A DNA stretch of 43,866 nt. Source: Planctomycetia bacterium. Its GTDB lineage: Bacteria; Planctomycetota; Planctomycetia; Pirellulales; S012-138. The notes under the pieces are model-generated. The model had not been told where the DNA came from. It did not search any database and was given only the letters and a program-made list of their open reading frames with translations. Of the stretch, positions 17,194 through 26,533 are shown piece after piece (within the stretch, counting starts at the first letter, position 1; each line of letters starts with the position of its first letter). The stretch lies in contig JACOUI010000384.1 in NCBI GenBank assembly GCA_016177915.1, forward strand, positions 1-43,866, written 5' to 3'. A program made the position numbers and the translations under genes.

Positions 17194-19104
17194 ATGCACC
17201 TTGGATTTTTGCGTTCTTGGATGGGTCGTGTCGCCGTTTCGGGGAGCATGTTCGCCGTGCTGGCGCTCGTTGCCGGCTGCTCCGACAACGACGCCGCGTC
17301 GACGGAGTCTGCCCTGGAACACTCGGCGGCCAAGGCGGCCTTCCTCTTCGAAATCACCCAGCCGGGGCAGGTTGAAAGTGCCAAGAACGTCGAAGTCCGC
17401 TGCCAGGTACAGGCCCGCGGCGGGGCGGGCACGACGATTATCTCCCTCATTCCGGAAGGGACGGTCATCTCCAAGGACGAAGAGAAGGGGACCCTGTACA
17501 TCCAGAAGGAAGACGGCACGATCGAAGAGAACCCGGTGCTGTGCAAGATGGACTCGTCGGCCTTCGAGAACGAGCTGCGCCAGCAGCAGATCGTGGTGAG
17601 CAACAGCGAGGCCACGGTCATCCAGGCGAAAAGCGCGCACGAGGCGGCGAAGATCGCCCTACAGGAATATCTGGAGGGGACGTTCAAGCAGGAGGAGCAG
17701 TTGATCGAGGCCGAGGTCTTCGTGGCCCAGGAAAACCTGCGGCGGGCGCAGGACTACGCCGAGTACAGCGCCAAGCTGGCGCGGCGCGGTTACATCACTC
17801 CCGTGCAGCTCGAGGCCGACGAATTCGCCGTCGAGAAAGCCGAAAAGGACCTGGAGACGGCCCGCACGAAACTTCGCGTGCTGACGAACTACACCAAGAC
17901 CAAGATGGTCAAGCAGCTTGAAAGCGACATCAGCTCCACCGCGGCCCAGCTCCGCGCCACCGAAAAAAGCCACGACCTGGAGCTCACCAAGCTCAAGGAC
18001 ATCGAGAAGCAGATCGCCAACTGCACGATCATGGCCCCGTCGCCGGGCGAGGTCGTCTACGCGATCGAGCGCGACTGGCGCGGAAACGTGGAGGCCAACA
18101 TCGCCGAGGGCGTGCAAATCCGGGAAAAACAAACGCTGTTCCGAATTCCCGACCCCGCCTCGATGCGCGTCAAAGCCCGCGTGAACGAGTCGCGCATCTC
18201 GCTGGTCCGCGAGAAGATGCCCGCCACGATCCGTCTGGATGCCGACCGCAACAACGTTCTCCGCGGCACGGTCACCCGCGTCGACAGCTATCCCATTCCC
18301 AATCGCATGGGAGGCAACGTGACGGAGTACGGCGTGTATGTGGCCATCGACGGTTCGCCGCCGGGGTTGCGTCCTGGGCAGAACGCCGAGGTGAGCATCC
18401 TCGTCGACGAACGCGCCGGCGTGATCCGGCTGCCGGTCCAGGCCGTGATGGAGCATGGCGATCGCTTCTTCTGCGCCGTCAAGGAGGGCGGCCGCTACGT
18501 TCCCCGCGAAGTGGCCGTCCAGGCCGCCAGCGATGAGTTCGTGGCGCTGGAGGAGTTCAAGGACGTGACGGACGCCGCCGGCACTCGCAAAGTCGGAGTC
18601 AAGGAAGGCGAGCTTTACGTCCAAAACCCGCGCAAGTTCATCAAGGACACCGACCTGCCGAAGGTCGAGCGCAAGCAGAAGGACGCGCAACAGGTCTACG
18701 GTCGCGGCGCGCTGGCCGGTGGCGCTAACGGCAATGGCCAAAACGGCAATGGCGGCAACGTCGGTGCCGGTCGCGGAGCGCTGGCCGGCGGCGATCAGGG
18801 CGCCAATGGCGCGGGAACCACCGGAGGCGGGGCCGGGGCGCCGGGCGGCGGCGGACCGGGCGGCGGGGCCGGCCGCAGGGGCGGTGGGCGCGGCGGCTTT
18901 GACTTCGCGGCGGCGGACAAGGACAAAGACGGCAAGCTCTCGCGGGAGGAGGCGCCGCAATTGGAGGACAACTTCGCCGAGATGGACGCCAACAGCGACG
19001 GGGGCGTCGATCAGCAGGAAATGCGCACCTTCTTCCAGCGGCGCTTCGGCGGCGGCCGCAGGGCCGGCGGTGGCGAGGGCGCTTCCTCAGGTCCGGGAAC
19101 GTGA
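17194..19104 (+). CDS. HlyD/MacA-type efflux periplasmic adaptor lipoprotein with C-terminal EF-hand pair
   Basis: Lipobox 'ALVAGC'; coiled-coil hairpin; 'CTIMAPSPGEVVYAIERDWRGN'; Gly-rich linker; EF loops DKDKDGKLSREE and DANSDGGVDQQE. Confidence 0.9.
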   Translation: MHLGFLRSWMGRVAVSGSMFAVLALVAGCSDNDAASTESALEHSAAKAAFLFEITQPGQVESAKNVEVRCQVQARGGAGTTIISLIPEGTVISKDEEKGTLYIQKEDGTIEENPVLCKMDSSAFENELRQQQIVVSNSEATVIQAKSAHEAAKIALQEYLEGTFKQEEQLIEAEVFVAQENLRRAQDYAEYSAKLARRGYITPVQLEADEFAVEKAEKDLETARTKLRVLTNYTKTKMVKQLESDISSTAAQLRATEKSHDLELTKLKDIEKQIANCTIMAPSPGEVVYAIERDWRGNVEANIAEGVQIREKQTLFRIPDPASMRVKARVNESRISLVREKMPATIRLDADRNNVLRGTVTRVDSYPIPNRMGGNVTEYGVYVAIDGSPPGLRPGQNAEVSILVDERAGVIRLPVQAVMEHGDRFFCAVKEGGRYVPREVAVQAASDEFVALEEFKDVTDAAGTRKVGVKEGELYVQNPRKFIKDTDLPKVERKQKDAQQVYGRGALAGGANGNGQNGNGGNVGAGRGALAGGDQGANGAGTTGGGAGAPGGGGPGGGAGRRGGGRGGFDFAAADKDKDGKLSREEAPQLEDNFAEMDANSDGGVDQQEMRTFFQRRFGGGRRAGGGEGASSGPGT

Positions 19105-19113
19105 AGCCGGAAC

Positions 19114-19797
19114 ATGAAGCTCGCCGCCCGCCTCGACAACCTCGTCAAGGACTACGCCCTGCGCGGCGAGACCGTCCACGCCCTGCGCGGCGTCAGCTTC
19201 GACGTCCCGGAGGGCGACTACATCGCCATCATGGGACCCTCCGGCTCCGGCAAGTCGACCCTCCTCAACCTGCTCGGTTGCCTCGATAAGCCCACCGGCG
19301 GCAGCTTCTATCTCGGCGAGGACGATGTCGCCCAGATGAGCGACCGGCAGCTCTCCCGCATCCGCGCCACCCGCATCGGCTTCGTCTTCCAGTCGTACAA
19401 TCTGATCCCGCAGCTCACCGTCCTGGAGAACATTGAGGTCCCGCTCTATTACCAGGGGCGGATCACCGCCGCGCACCGGCGGCGCGTCCGCGAGCTGGCC
19501 GAGCTGGTGGGCCTGGGCGACCGGCTCAAGCACTGCCCCACGCAACTCTCCGGCGGACAGCAGCAGCGCGCGGCCATCGCCCGCAGCCTCATCAACGACC
19601 CCTACTTCGTCCTGGCCGACGAGCCGACGGGGAACCTCGACTCGGTGACGACCGAGGGCATCCTCAAGCTCCTGGATGAGCTGAACAAGTCGGGCAAGAC
19701 GATCATCCTGGTGACGCACGAGGAGGAAGTGTCCCGGCACACGCGCCGGGTGATCCGCCTCCGCGACGGCTTGATCCAGTCCGACGACCGACGATGA
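19114..19797 (+). CDS. MacB/LolD-type ABC transporter ATP-binding protein
   Basis: Walker [10 protein letters not shown], signature [15 protein letters not shown], Walker [13 protein letters not shown]. Confidence 0.96.
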   Translation: MKLAARLDNLVKDYALRGETVHALRGVSFDVPEGDYIAIMGPSGSGKSTLLNLLGCLDKPTGGSFYLGEDDVAQMSDRQLSRIRATRIGFVFQSYNLIPQLTVLENIEVPLYYQGRITAAHRRRVRELAELVGLGDRLKHCPTQLSGGQQQRAAIARSLINDPYFVLADEPTGNLDSVTTEGILKLLDELNKSGKTIILVTHEEEVSRHTRRVIRLRDGLIQSDDRR

Positions 19798-21122
19798 ACC
19801 TGTTTACGCTGCGAACCTGGAAGCTGGGGCTCAAGAGCCTCACGCTGCACCCGATGCGGTCGCTCCTGACCGTGCTGGGCATTTTCGTCGGCGTCTCCAG
19901 CGTCATCTGGCTGCTTTCGATCGGCGAGGGCATCAGCGTCCGCGCCCAGGAGGAAATCGCCAGCCTGGGCGCCGACAATATCATCCTCCTGACCAAGAAG
20001 CCCCCCGAAAGCTCCGGCTCGGTCGCCAGTTTTTCGGCGGCGCAATACGGCCTGACGCGGGGCGATTACCAGCGGCTCGTCAACACCATCCCCACGATCC
20101 GCCAGGCCGTGCAGGTCAAGGACTATCGGGAGCGCATTTCCTTCGGCACGCAGTCGCTCGAGGGACGGGTCGTTGGCTGTACGCCTGAGTATGCGGAACT
20201 CAACCAGCTCGCCGTTGAAAAAGGGCGATTCCTCAATCCGGTTGACGTCCGGCAGGCCACGAATTACTGCGCGCTGGCGGCCGGGACTGCGCAGCAGCTT
20301 TTCGGATACGCGGACCCGCTGGGCAAGTCCGTGCGCATCGCCCAGCACTATTACATTGTCGCGGGGGTGATGAAGGATCGCGCTCCCGCGGCGGCCATCG
20401 GCGGGTCGCTGACGGCCCTGGACTATAGCCAGGACGTCTATGTCCCGATCAGTACGCTCCGCGTCTTCGTCGGCGATGTAGTGACACGGCGCACGACCGG
20501 CAGCTTCAACGCCGAGCAGGTCGAGCTGACCCAGATCACGCTCCGCATCAACGACGTCAACAACGTCCTGGACACGGCCGACCTCGTCAAGCAAACGCTC
20601 GCCAAGCACCATCGTGACAACGACTACGCCATCGTCATCCCCTACGAGCTGCTGGAACAAAAGAAAATGGTGGGCCTGTTGTTCATGGTCTTCATGGGCC
20701 TCATCGCCGCGATTTCGCTGGTCGTCGGCGGCATCGGCATCATGAACATCATGCTGGCCACGGTCACCGAGCGGACGCGCGAAATCGGCATCCGCCGCGC
20801 CCTGGGCGCCTCGCGCTCCGACATCATCATTCAGTTCCTGGTCGAGACGGTCGTGCTGTCCATCGGCGGCGGCGTGACCGGCATCCTGGCGGGCTTCGCC
20901 TGCCGCCCCGCGGTCAACGTGCTGCGGGCGATCCTGCAAAACGTGGCGGCCAAACAGTTCAACGCCCTGCCCGACGCCGTCCGCACCGTCGAGCCGATCC
21001 TTGTCCCCGAGTCGATTCCCCTGGCGTTCTGCATCAGCGCGGTGATTGGGATCGTGTTCGGCATCTACCCGGCGATCCGGGCCGCGCGGATGGACCCGGT
21101 CGAGGCCCTGCGGCACGAGTAG
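19794..21122 (+). CDS. MacB-like FtsX-family ABC transporter permease
   Basis: [48 protein letters not shown]...GGIGIMNIMLATVTERTREIGIRRALGASRSDIIIQFLVE; overlaps ATPase gene by 4 nt. Confidence 0.95.
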   Translation: MNLFTLRTWKLGLKSLTLHPMRSLLTVLGIFVGVSSVIWLLSIGEGISVRAQEEIASLGADNIILLTKKPPESSGSVASFSAAQYGLTRGDYQRLVNTIPTIRQAVQVKDYRERISFGTQSLEGRVVGCTPEYAELNQLAVEKGRFLNPVDVRQATNYCALAAGTAQQLFGYADPLGKSVRIAQHYYIVAGVMKDRAPAAAIGGSLTALDYSQDVYVPISTLRVFVGDVVTRRTTGSFNAEQVELTQITLRINDVNNVLDTADLVKQTLAKHHRDNDYAIVIPYELLEQKKMVGLLFMVFMGLIAAISLVVGGIGIMNIMLATVTERTREIGIRRALGASRSDIIIQFLVETVVLSIGGGVTGILAGFACRPAVNVLRAILQNVAAKQFNALPDAVRTVEPILVPESIPLAFCISAVIGIVFGIYPAIRAARMDPVEALRHE

Positions 21123-21284
21123 GAAGGCCAGGAGTTCGTAGGGTGGGCCAAGCTCGCGCGAAGCGAGTGTGGGCGTCGCAAGCCGATCGACGTTGAGCCG
21201 AGTGTGACTCGCAGGCATCGCTCGCCGCGAGCGAAGGCCCACCGCCGTGCTTGCTGCGCCCACCTCTGCAAAATGCGACCCACG

Positions 21285-22475
21285 CTACGTCGTGCCCATC
21301 GCCGCCTGGGCCGGATCGAAGGCCTTCTGCGCCGCTTCGTAAACTTCCTTTAGCGGCACGGCCTGCGCCTCGGCCGCCTTCCGGCAAGACTCATACTCGG
21401 GCGAGAAGCTCGGCGGCGAACCGGCGATGAAGGCCAGCTTGCCTTCGATCGGTCCCCACGGCGTCTGCACCGTGTGCGGCCGGCGATCCAACTTGTGGCG
21501 GCTCACCGGCCAGCGCCGGACGCCCAGCGTCGTCGTCTCCTGGAAGATGATCTTCTCCAGCTTCGGGATCGCCGGCGCGAAGCACAATACGCTGATCATC
21601 ACGCCCGGCCGGTTCTTCTTCATGCCGATGGCGGTCGTGTACACGTCGAGCGCTCCGGACTCCATCAGCTTCGCCGTGCAGTGGCCGATCAACTCGCCGC
21701 TCACGTCGTCGAGGTTGGTTTCCAGCACCCAGGCCTGGTCGGAAGCGACGGCACCGTCCGACTCGCCCACGAACAGCCGCAGCAAGTTCGCCTGCTCCGC
21801 CAGCTCCTTCGTCCCTGCGCCGTAGCCGATCCGCTCGATCCGCATGCCCGGCAAGGGTCCGAAGCTGTCGACCATCGTGGCCAGGATGGCGGCGCCCGTG
21901 GGCGTGGTCAGCTCGGCCTCGACGGGCGATTCCTGCAGCGGCACGCCGGTCAGTAGCTCGGCGGTGGCCGGCGCGGGCACGCTCACCCGGCCGTGTTCGA
22001 TGGTGATCACTCCGCGGCCCGTGGCGACGGGCGAGGCGACGATCCGATCGACGGCCAAGAGGTCCCAGCCGACGGCCGCCCCCACGATGTCGGCGATGGA
22101 ATCGACGGCCCCGACCTCGTGGAAGTGGACTTTGCGGATCGTCGTGCCGTGCACCTTGGCCTCGGCCTCGCCCAGGCGCGTGAAAATCCGCTTGGCGATG
22201 TCCTGCTGGCGGGGAGTGAGCCGGCTGCGCTCGATCATCTCCACGATGTGGTGCAAATGCCGGTGGGCGTGCTCCGGCTCGTGTTCGACCGTGATGTGCG
22301 TGCCGCGGAAGCCCTTCCGCTTGACCTCGCCGGCCGCCAGGCGACAGGCCAAGGGCAACCCCAGCGAATCGATGCCCGACTGTATGGCCGAAAGGCCGAC
22401 GCCGGCGTCGACGAGCGCGGCCAGGGTCATGTCGCCGCTGATGCCGCTGAGGCAGTCCAAATACGCGATCCGCAC
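21285..22475 (-). CDS. larC: Nickel-pincer cofactor biosynthesis protein LarC
   Basis: MRIAYLDCLSGISGDMTLAALVDAG...HFHEVGAVDSIADIVGAAVG...PSPVATGRG-type region...TPTGAAIL...IGMKKNRPGVMISVLC...TTLGVRR. Confidence 0.92.
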   Translation of the reverse strand: MRIAYLDCLSGISGDMTLAALVDAGVGLSAIQSGIDSLGLPLACRLAAGEVKRKGFRGTHITVEHEPEHAHRHLHHIVEMIERSRLTPRQQDIAKRIFTRLGEAEAKVHGTTIRKVHFHEVGAVDSIADIVGAAVGWDLLAVDRIVASPVATGRGVITIEHGRVSVPAPATAELLTGVPLQESPVEAELTTPTGAAILATMVDSFGPLPGMRIERIGYGAGTKELAEQANLLRLFVGESDGAVASDQAWVLETNLDDVSGELIGHCTAKLMESGALDVYTTAIGMKKNRPGVMISVLCFAPAIPKLEKIIFQETTTLGVRRWPVSRHKLDRRPHTVQTPWGPIEGKLAFIAGSPPSFSPEYESCRKAAEAQAVPLKEVYEAAQKAFDPAQAAMGTT

Positions 22476-22496
22476 GTGCGATTCTCTCCCGGCGAG

Positions 22497-22516
22497 CGGG
22501 GGGCGTCAGCCCCCCG
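22497..22516. repeat. Palindrome CGGGGGGC-GTCA-GCCCCCCG upstream of larC
   Basis: Perfect 8-bp stem. Confidence 0.7.
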
Positions 22517-22715
22517 GGTGCTTTCCATTGAGTTTTCCATCCCGCCGACAATGGTAGGGTGGGTGGAGCAAGCCGTCCGGCAGGCGGGTCATCGCTTGCG
22601 GTCAACTGGTGGCTATCCGTAAGAGCGTCGTTTGCTCGCACGATGGCTTGCGACGCCCACCATTGCCAGTCCCGCCGCAAAGATAGTGATAGATTCCCCG
22701 TGGGTGCAACGCAAT

Positions 22716-22738
22716 GACCGCATCAATGTGGTCACTAC
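22716..22738 (-). repeat. Single GTAGTGACC-type REP unit, same family as 7288-7397
   Basis: Minus strand GTAGTGACCACATTGATGCGGTC. Confidence 0.8.
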
Positions 22739-23199
22739 GAGTTGCTTGCCGGCCTGGCGACGCGCAGCCCCGCCGCGGCCACCAACAGCCAGCCGGCGAT
22801 CAACAGCAGGCCCCCGATCGGAACGATCGCCCCCAACATCCTCGGCCCCCCAAAGACAATCACGTACAACAGCCCGGAGAAAAGCACGTTTCCGGCCAGG
22901 AAGGCACCGCCGGCGGCCGCCGCCAAGCGCGAGGGCCGCACCGCCAAGAGCAGCCCGATGCCCAGCAGTGCCAGCGCGTGGTACATCCAATACCGCGTCG
23001 CGGCCTCGTAGTCGGCCAGCCTCTTCTCAAGAATGCGCGACGGGTTGGTCTCGTTCGCCCGCGCGTTGGCCGGATGTTCGGGCCTGTCGAGGCCTGCGGC
23101 CTGAAGGTGCTCCCTGAGCCCGTGGGCGCCGAAAGCGCCCAGCGTCACGCCGGCCGCCCCCACCAGTCCCGCCAGAACGATCCAAACTCGCGGCGTCAC
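22735..23199 (-). CDS. DUF423 family membrane protein
   Basis: MTPRVWIVLAGLVGAAGVTLGAFGAHGLREHL...YEAATRYWMYHALALLGIGLL...AGNVLFSGLLYVIVFGG...IVPIGGLLLIAGWLLVA. Confidence 0.9.
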   Translation of the reverse strand: MTPRVWIVLAGLVGAAGVTLGAFGAHGLREHLQAAGLDRPEHPANARANETNPSRILEKRLADYEAATRYWMYHALALLGIGLLLAVRPSRLAAAAGGAFLAGNVLFSGLLYVIVFGGPRMLGAIVPIGGLLLIAGWLLVAAAGLRVARPASNS

Positions 23200-23433
23200 A
23201 ACGGTTTCCCTTCGGCAAACGGGGATCGGCCACCCCGGATTGTTAAGACCGGCCGGTTTTCCGTTGACAGTGAGCGCCGGCCGGGGACATTGAGCTTCTT
23301 GGCGCAGCGGAAGCGGCAGCGCTCTGTGGTTTCCGCGCGCCGTCCCCGCCCTATTTTATAGTGCGGAAGGGATCGCGCCGGCAGGCGAGTTTTCCAGCGG
23401 CCGGACGAACGACAGGCATCGACGAGCATCGCC

Positions 23434-24141
23434 GTGCGGACCATCGCCATCGAAACGACCAGCCTGGGGGGCAGCCTCGCGGCCCTGGAGCACGCGCATC
23501 TCTTGGAGGAGGTGCTGCTCGACCCGGCCGCGCGCACCGCCCGCACGCTCGCGCCGGCCCTGCGCGATCTTCTCCGCCGGCACGGCTGGCGCCCGCAGGA
23601 CATCGAGTTGATCGCGGTGGCCAAGGGTCCCGGCTCGTTCACCGGCCTTAGGATCGGGGTGACGGCGGCCAAGACGCTGGCCTACGCGACCGGGACCGCC
23701 GTGCTGGGTGTCAACTCGCTGGAGGCGATCGCGGCCCGGGCGCCCGCCGATTGCCGCCGCCTGGAGGTGGCGATGGAGGCCCTGCGGAAGCAGGTGTTCG
23801 CCGCCTCGTTCGAGCGCGACGCGGCGGGGCACTACGTCTGGCGCTCCTCCACGCAGCTTGTGGACGACGAACTCTGGCTGGCGCGGCTTTCGCCCAGAAC
23901 TCTTGACGGCGCGGCCGTCTCCGGGCCCGTTCCGCGCCGTCTGCTGGACCGGCTGCCGCCGCACGTCGTGCTAGTGGCCGACGACCTTCGCACTCCGACG
24001 GCCGCCGCTGTCGGGGCGCTCGGCGGCCGGTTGTTTGCGGCCGGCCACCGCGACGACGTGTACCAGCTTGTCCCGGAGTATTTCCGCGCCAGCGCCGCCG
24101 AGGAAAAGCGGGCAGGCACGCCGGCACGCGACGCCGGGTGA
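23434..24141 (+). CDS. tsaB: tRNA threonylcarbamoyladenosine biosynthesis protein TsaB (GTG start)
   Basis: RTIAIETTSLGGSLAAL...IELIAVAKGPGSFTGLRIGVTAAKTLAYATGTAVLGVNSLEAIA. Confidence 0.93.
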   Translation: MRTIAIETTSLGGSLAALEHAHLLEEVLLDPAARTARTLAPALRDLLRRHGWRPQDIELIAVAKGPGSFTGLRIGVTAAKTLAYATGTAVLGVNSLEAIAARAPADCRRLEVAMEALRKQVFAASFERDAAGHYVWRSSTQLVDDELWLARLSPRTLDGAAVSGPVPRRLLDRLPPHVVLVADDLRTPTAAAVGALGGRLFAAGHRDDVYQLVPEYFRASAAEEKRAGTPARDAG

Positions 24142-24247
24142 TTTGCCCTGCGGCGCAGGCGCGCCGGTTCCTTTTCCCGCGGCCAAAGGATACACTGGCG
24201 TCCGCTTCGCGTCCTGTCGATCTCCTTGCATTGCCCTTTCGAGCGAC

Positions 24248-24811
24248 ATGAGCGACACCAGGCCATCCTCGGCATCGCCGGCATTCGATCCGTATACCAT
24301 CGCCCGCCCGGACCCGGCACTGCTCAAGTACTACGTGATCGTCTCGTTCCTGGCCGGCCCCGCGTTCATCGTTCCGCTGATCCCGCTGCTCTGCAAATAC
24401 TACACGCTCCGCTACCACTTCGACGACAAGGGCATCTCGATGAGCTGGGGCGTCTTGTTCCGGCGCGAGATCCTGCTGACCTACCGCCGCATTCAGGACA
24501 TCCACCTCACCCGCAACATCCTGCAGCGCTGGATGGGCCTGGCCAACGTGAGCATTCAGACGGCGTCGGGCGCGGCCTCGGCCGAAATGGCCATCGAGGG
24601 CATCCTCCAGGCCGAGGAGCTGCGCGACTTTCTGTATCACCAGATGCGCGGGGCGCGGGGATTGGCGCCGCTCGATGCGAAAGGGGCGGAGGGAACCACC
24701 GCGGGAACGGCGGGCGCTCCGTCGGCCGACGAGGACGAGGCGCTGCGGCTCCTGGGCGAGATTCGCGATACGCTCGTGCGCCTGGCCGCCAGGGAAAAAG
24801 GGCCGCCATGA
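24248..24811 (+). CDS. Bacterial PH-domain (YdbS-like) membrane protein
   Basis: YYTLRYHFDDKGISMSWGVLFRREILLTYRRIQDIHLTRNILQRWMGLANVSIQTASG. Confidence 0.88.
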   Translation: MSDTRPSSASPAFDPYTIARPDPALLKYYVIVSFLAGPAFIVPLIPLLCKYYTLRYHFDDKGISMSWGVLFRREILLTYRRIQDIHLTRNILQRWMGLANVSIQTASGAASAEMAIEGILQAEELRDFLYHQMRGARGLAPLDAKGAEGTTAGTAGAPSADEDEALRLLGEIRDTLVRLAAREKGPP

Positions 24812-25563
24812 AGGACCAGGTCGAACGAGCGAGCCGCTGGATTTACCGGGGCGTGTGGGCGGTGCTGGTCCGCTGGTTCCGCGTGCCGGAGAAGCCGCCG
24901 ACGCTCCCCACGCCGCCGGGCGAGGAGGCTGTCTCGTTCCGCCCTGCCGAGGGGTTTTTGCGCTACCTCAAGCTGAAATTCTGGATCGTGCTGACGCTCG
25001 TCGACGGCGCGGTGCTCGTGGGCTGGATCGTCGTGACGGCCGCGCTGCCTTGGCTGGGGGTCATCCTGGCGCTGCCCGCGTTGGTGATCGCGGTCTTTCC
25101 GGACATTTTGGCCTACATCGCGATCCACCTGCGCTACGACACGACCTGGTACGTGATCACGCGCCGGAGCCTGCGCATCCGCCGCGGCATTTGGATCATC
25201 CACGAGACGACGATCACGTTTGAGAACATTCAGAACATCACGGTCATGCAAGGCCCGATCGAGCGGTTTTTCGGCATCGCCAACGTGGTGGTGGAGACGG
25301 CCGGCGGCGGCGGGCGCGTCAAGGAGCAGCACGGCGGGCAGATCGTGTCCGGCCATACGGGGTTGATGGAGGGGGTGAGCAACGCCGCGGAGATCCGCGA
25401 CCTCATCCTGCGGCACGTCCGCCAGACGCAGACCGGGGGACTGGGCGACGAGATGGAGCACGCCGCGCGTCCCGCGCCGGCGGCCGCCTGGACGGCGGCG
25501 CATCTGGCGCTCTTGCGTGAAATCCGCGACGCGGCGCATGCCCTGGGAACTTCGTCAACTTAG
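24808..25563 (+). CDS. Bacterial PH-domain (YdbS/YdbT-like) membrane protein, second member
   Basis: TTWYVITRRSLRIRRGIWIIHETTITFENIQNITVMQGPIERFFGIANVVVETAGG; ATGA overlap with previous gene. Confidence 0.88.
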   Translation: MKDQVERASRWIYRGVWAVLVRWFRVPEKPPTLPTPPGEEAVSFRPAEGFLRYLKLKFWIVLTLVDGAVLVGWIVVTAALPWLGVILALPALVIAVFPDILAYIAIHLRYDTTWYVITRRSLRIRRGIWIIHETTITFENIQNITVMQGPIERFFGIANVVVETAGGGGRVKEQHGGQIVSGHTGLMEGVSNAAEIRDLILRHVRQTQTGGLGDEMEHAARPAPAAAWTAAHLALLREIRDAAHALGTSST

Positions 25564-26418
25564 AATCGCGCGAAGCCCTTCGCGATACGACGGATAGCGA
25601 AACGTGAAATCCAGCTCCGACGTCAGGCGCGCGCTGCTCACGCGGCGGCTGTCTTCCGACCGGCGGCCCTTGGCAGTGCCAGGGTCGGGCGCTGCGAACC
25701 GCGGCGGCGGCGCGTCGAGCAGCCGCGCCGCCTCGGCGTAAAACTCGCTGCGCCGCACGGGATTACCGTCCGCGACGACGTACATCCTCGGCGGGACCGC
25801 GCGATCAGCCACGGCCAGGACGGCTCGGGCCGCGTCGTCGACGTGGACAAGGTTCAAAAAGCCCTCCGGGTTGACGGCGATCGGGTCGCCGGACCGAAGC
25901 GCTTCGGCATTGGGCACGCGGCCGGGACCGTAGATTCCGGCCAGGCGCAGAATGATCGCGCGGGGACCCAACGCGTGCTGCTGCAAGAGTCGTTCCGCGT
26001 CGAGCATCGCCCCCGAGGTTTCGCGCGTCGGCCGGCAAGGGAAGTCCTCATTCACCCACTCGCCGCCGGCGTCGCCGAAAACTCCGGTCGTGCTGATGTA
26101 AATCACCTTGCCGGTTTCCGCCGGCAGCGCATCGAGGACGTTTCGCAGTCCTTCGACGCATACGTCGCGGACGGCTTGTCCCGGCGAGCGGTCGAAGCCC
26201 ACGGCAAAGAGCACCGTTTCGGGCGCGGGCAGGGCGCGGAGAGAGGCGAGCGTATCCTTGTCTGCGATATCGGCCACAAGCAGCTCAAGGCCGTTCTGCG
26301 CGAAAACTGCAGCCCGCTGCGGGGAGCGCGTCACGGCGCGGACGTTCTTGCCGGGGTCGAGCCACAAACGGGCGACGCGCTCGCCGAGGTAGCCGCAGCC
26401 GAAGATGAGGCGCGTCAT
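25555..26418 (-). CDS. NAD(P)-dependent epimerase/dehydratase (SDR) family protein
   Basis: MTRLIFGCGYLGERVARLWLDPGKNVRAVTRS...VIYISTTGVFGDAGGEWVNEDFPC...RLAGIYGPGRVP...NLVHVDDAARAVLA; overlaps convergent gene by 9 nt. Confidence 0.92.
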   Translation of the reverse strand: MTRLIFGCGYLGERVARLWLDPGKNVRAVTRSPQRAAVFAQNGLELLVADIADKDTLASLRALPAPETVLFAVGFDRSPGQAVRDVCVEGLRNVLDALPAETGKVIYISTTGVFGDAGGEWVNEDFPCRPTRETSGAMLDAERLLQQHALGPRAIILRLAGIYGPGRVPNAEALRSGDPIAVNPEGFLNLVHVDDAARAVLAVADRAVPPRMYVVADGNPVRRSEFYAEAARLLDAPPPRFAAPDPGTAKGRRSEDSRRVSSARLTSELDFTFRYPSYREGLRAILS

Positions 26419-26445
26419 CGTTGGAGTCCGTTGGGCATGTAGCAT

Positions 26446-26533
26446 GTAGGGTGAGCCGAGTTTTACGAGGCCCACCGATGCGCGCACCGTCGACCGACGC
26501 GCGGTGGGCCTCGTAAGACTCGGCCCACCCTAC
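26446..26533. repeat. 88-bp near-perfect inverted repeat GTAGGGTGAGCCGAGTTTTACGAGGCCCACCG.../...CGGTGGGCCTCGTAAGACTCGGCCCACCCTAC
   Basis: Arms pair over about 32 nt with GTAG/CTAC termini. Confidence 0.9.

Noticed and set aside
21391-22680. 429-aa minus-strand ORF overlapping larC in another frame
   Set aside because: Same-strand alternate frame of larC, rich in Arg/Gly with no recognisable motifs.
26419-26487. Upstream extension of the epimerase ORF
   Set aside because: Runs through the GTAGGGTGAGCC inverted repeat; the Rossmann start MTRLIFGCGYLG at 26418 is the natural N-terminus.
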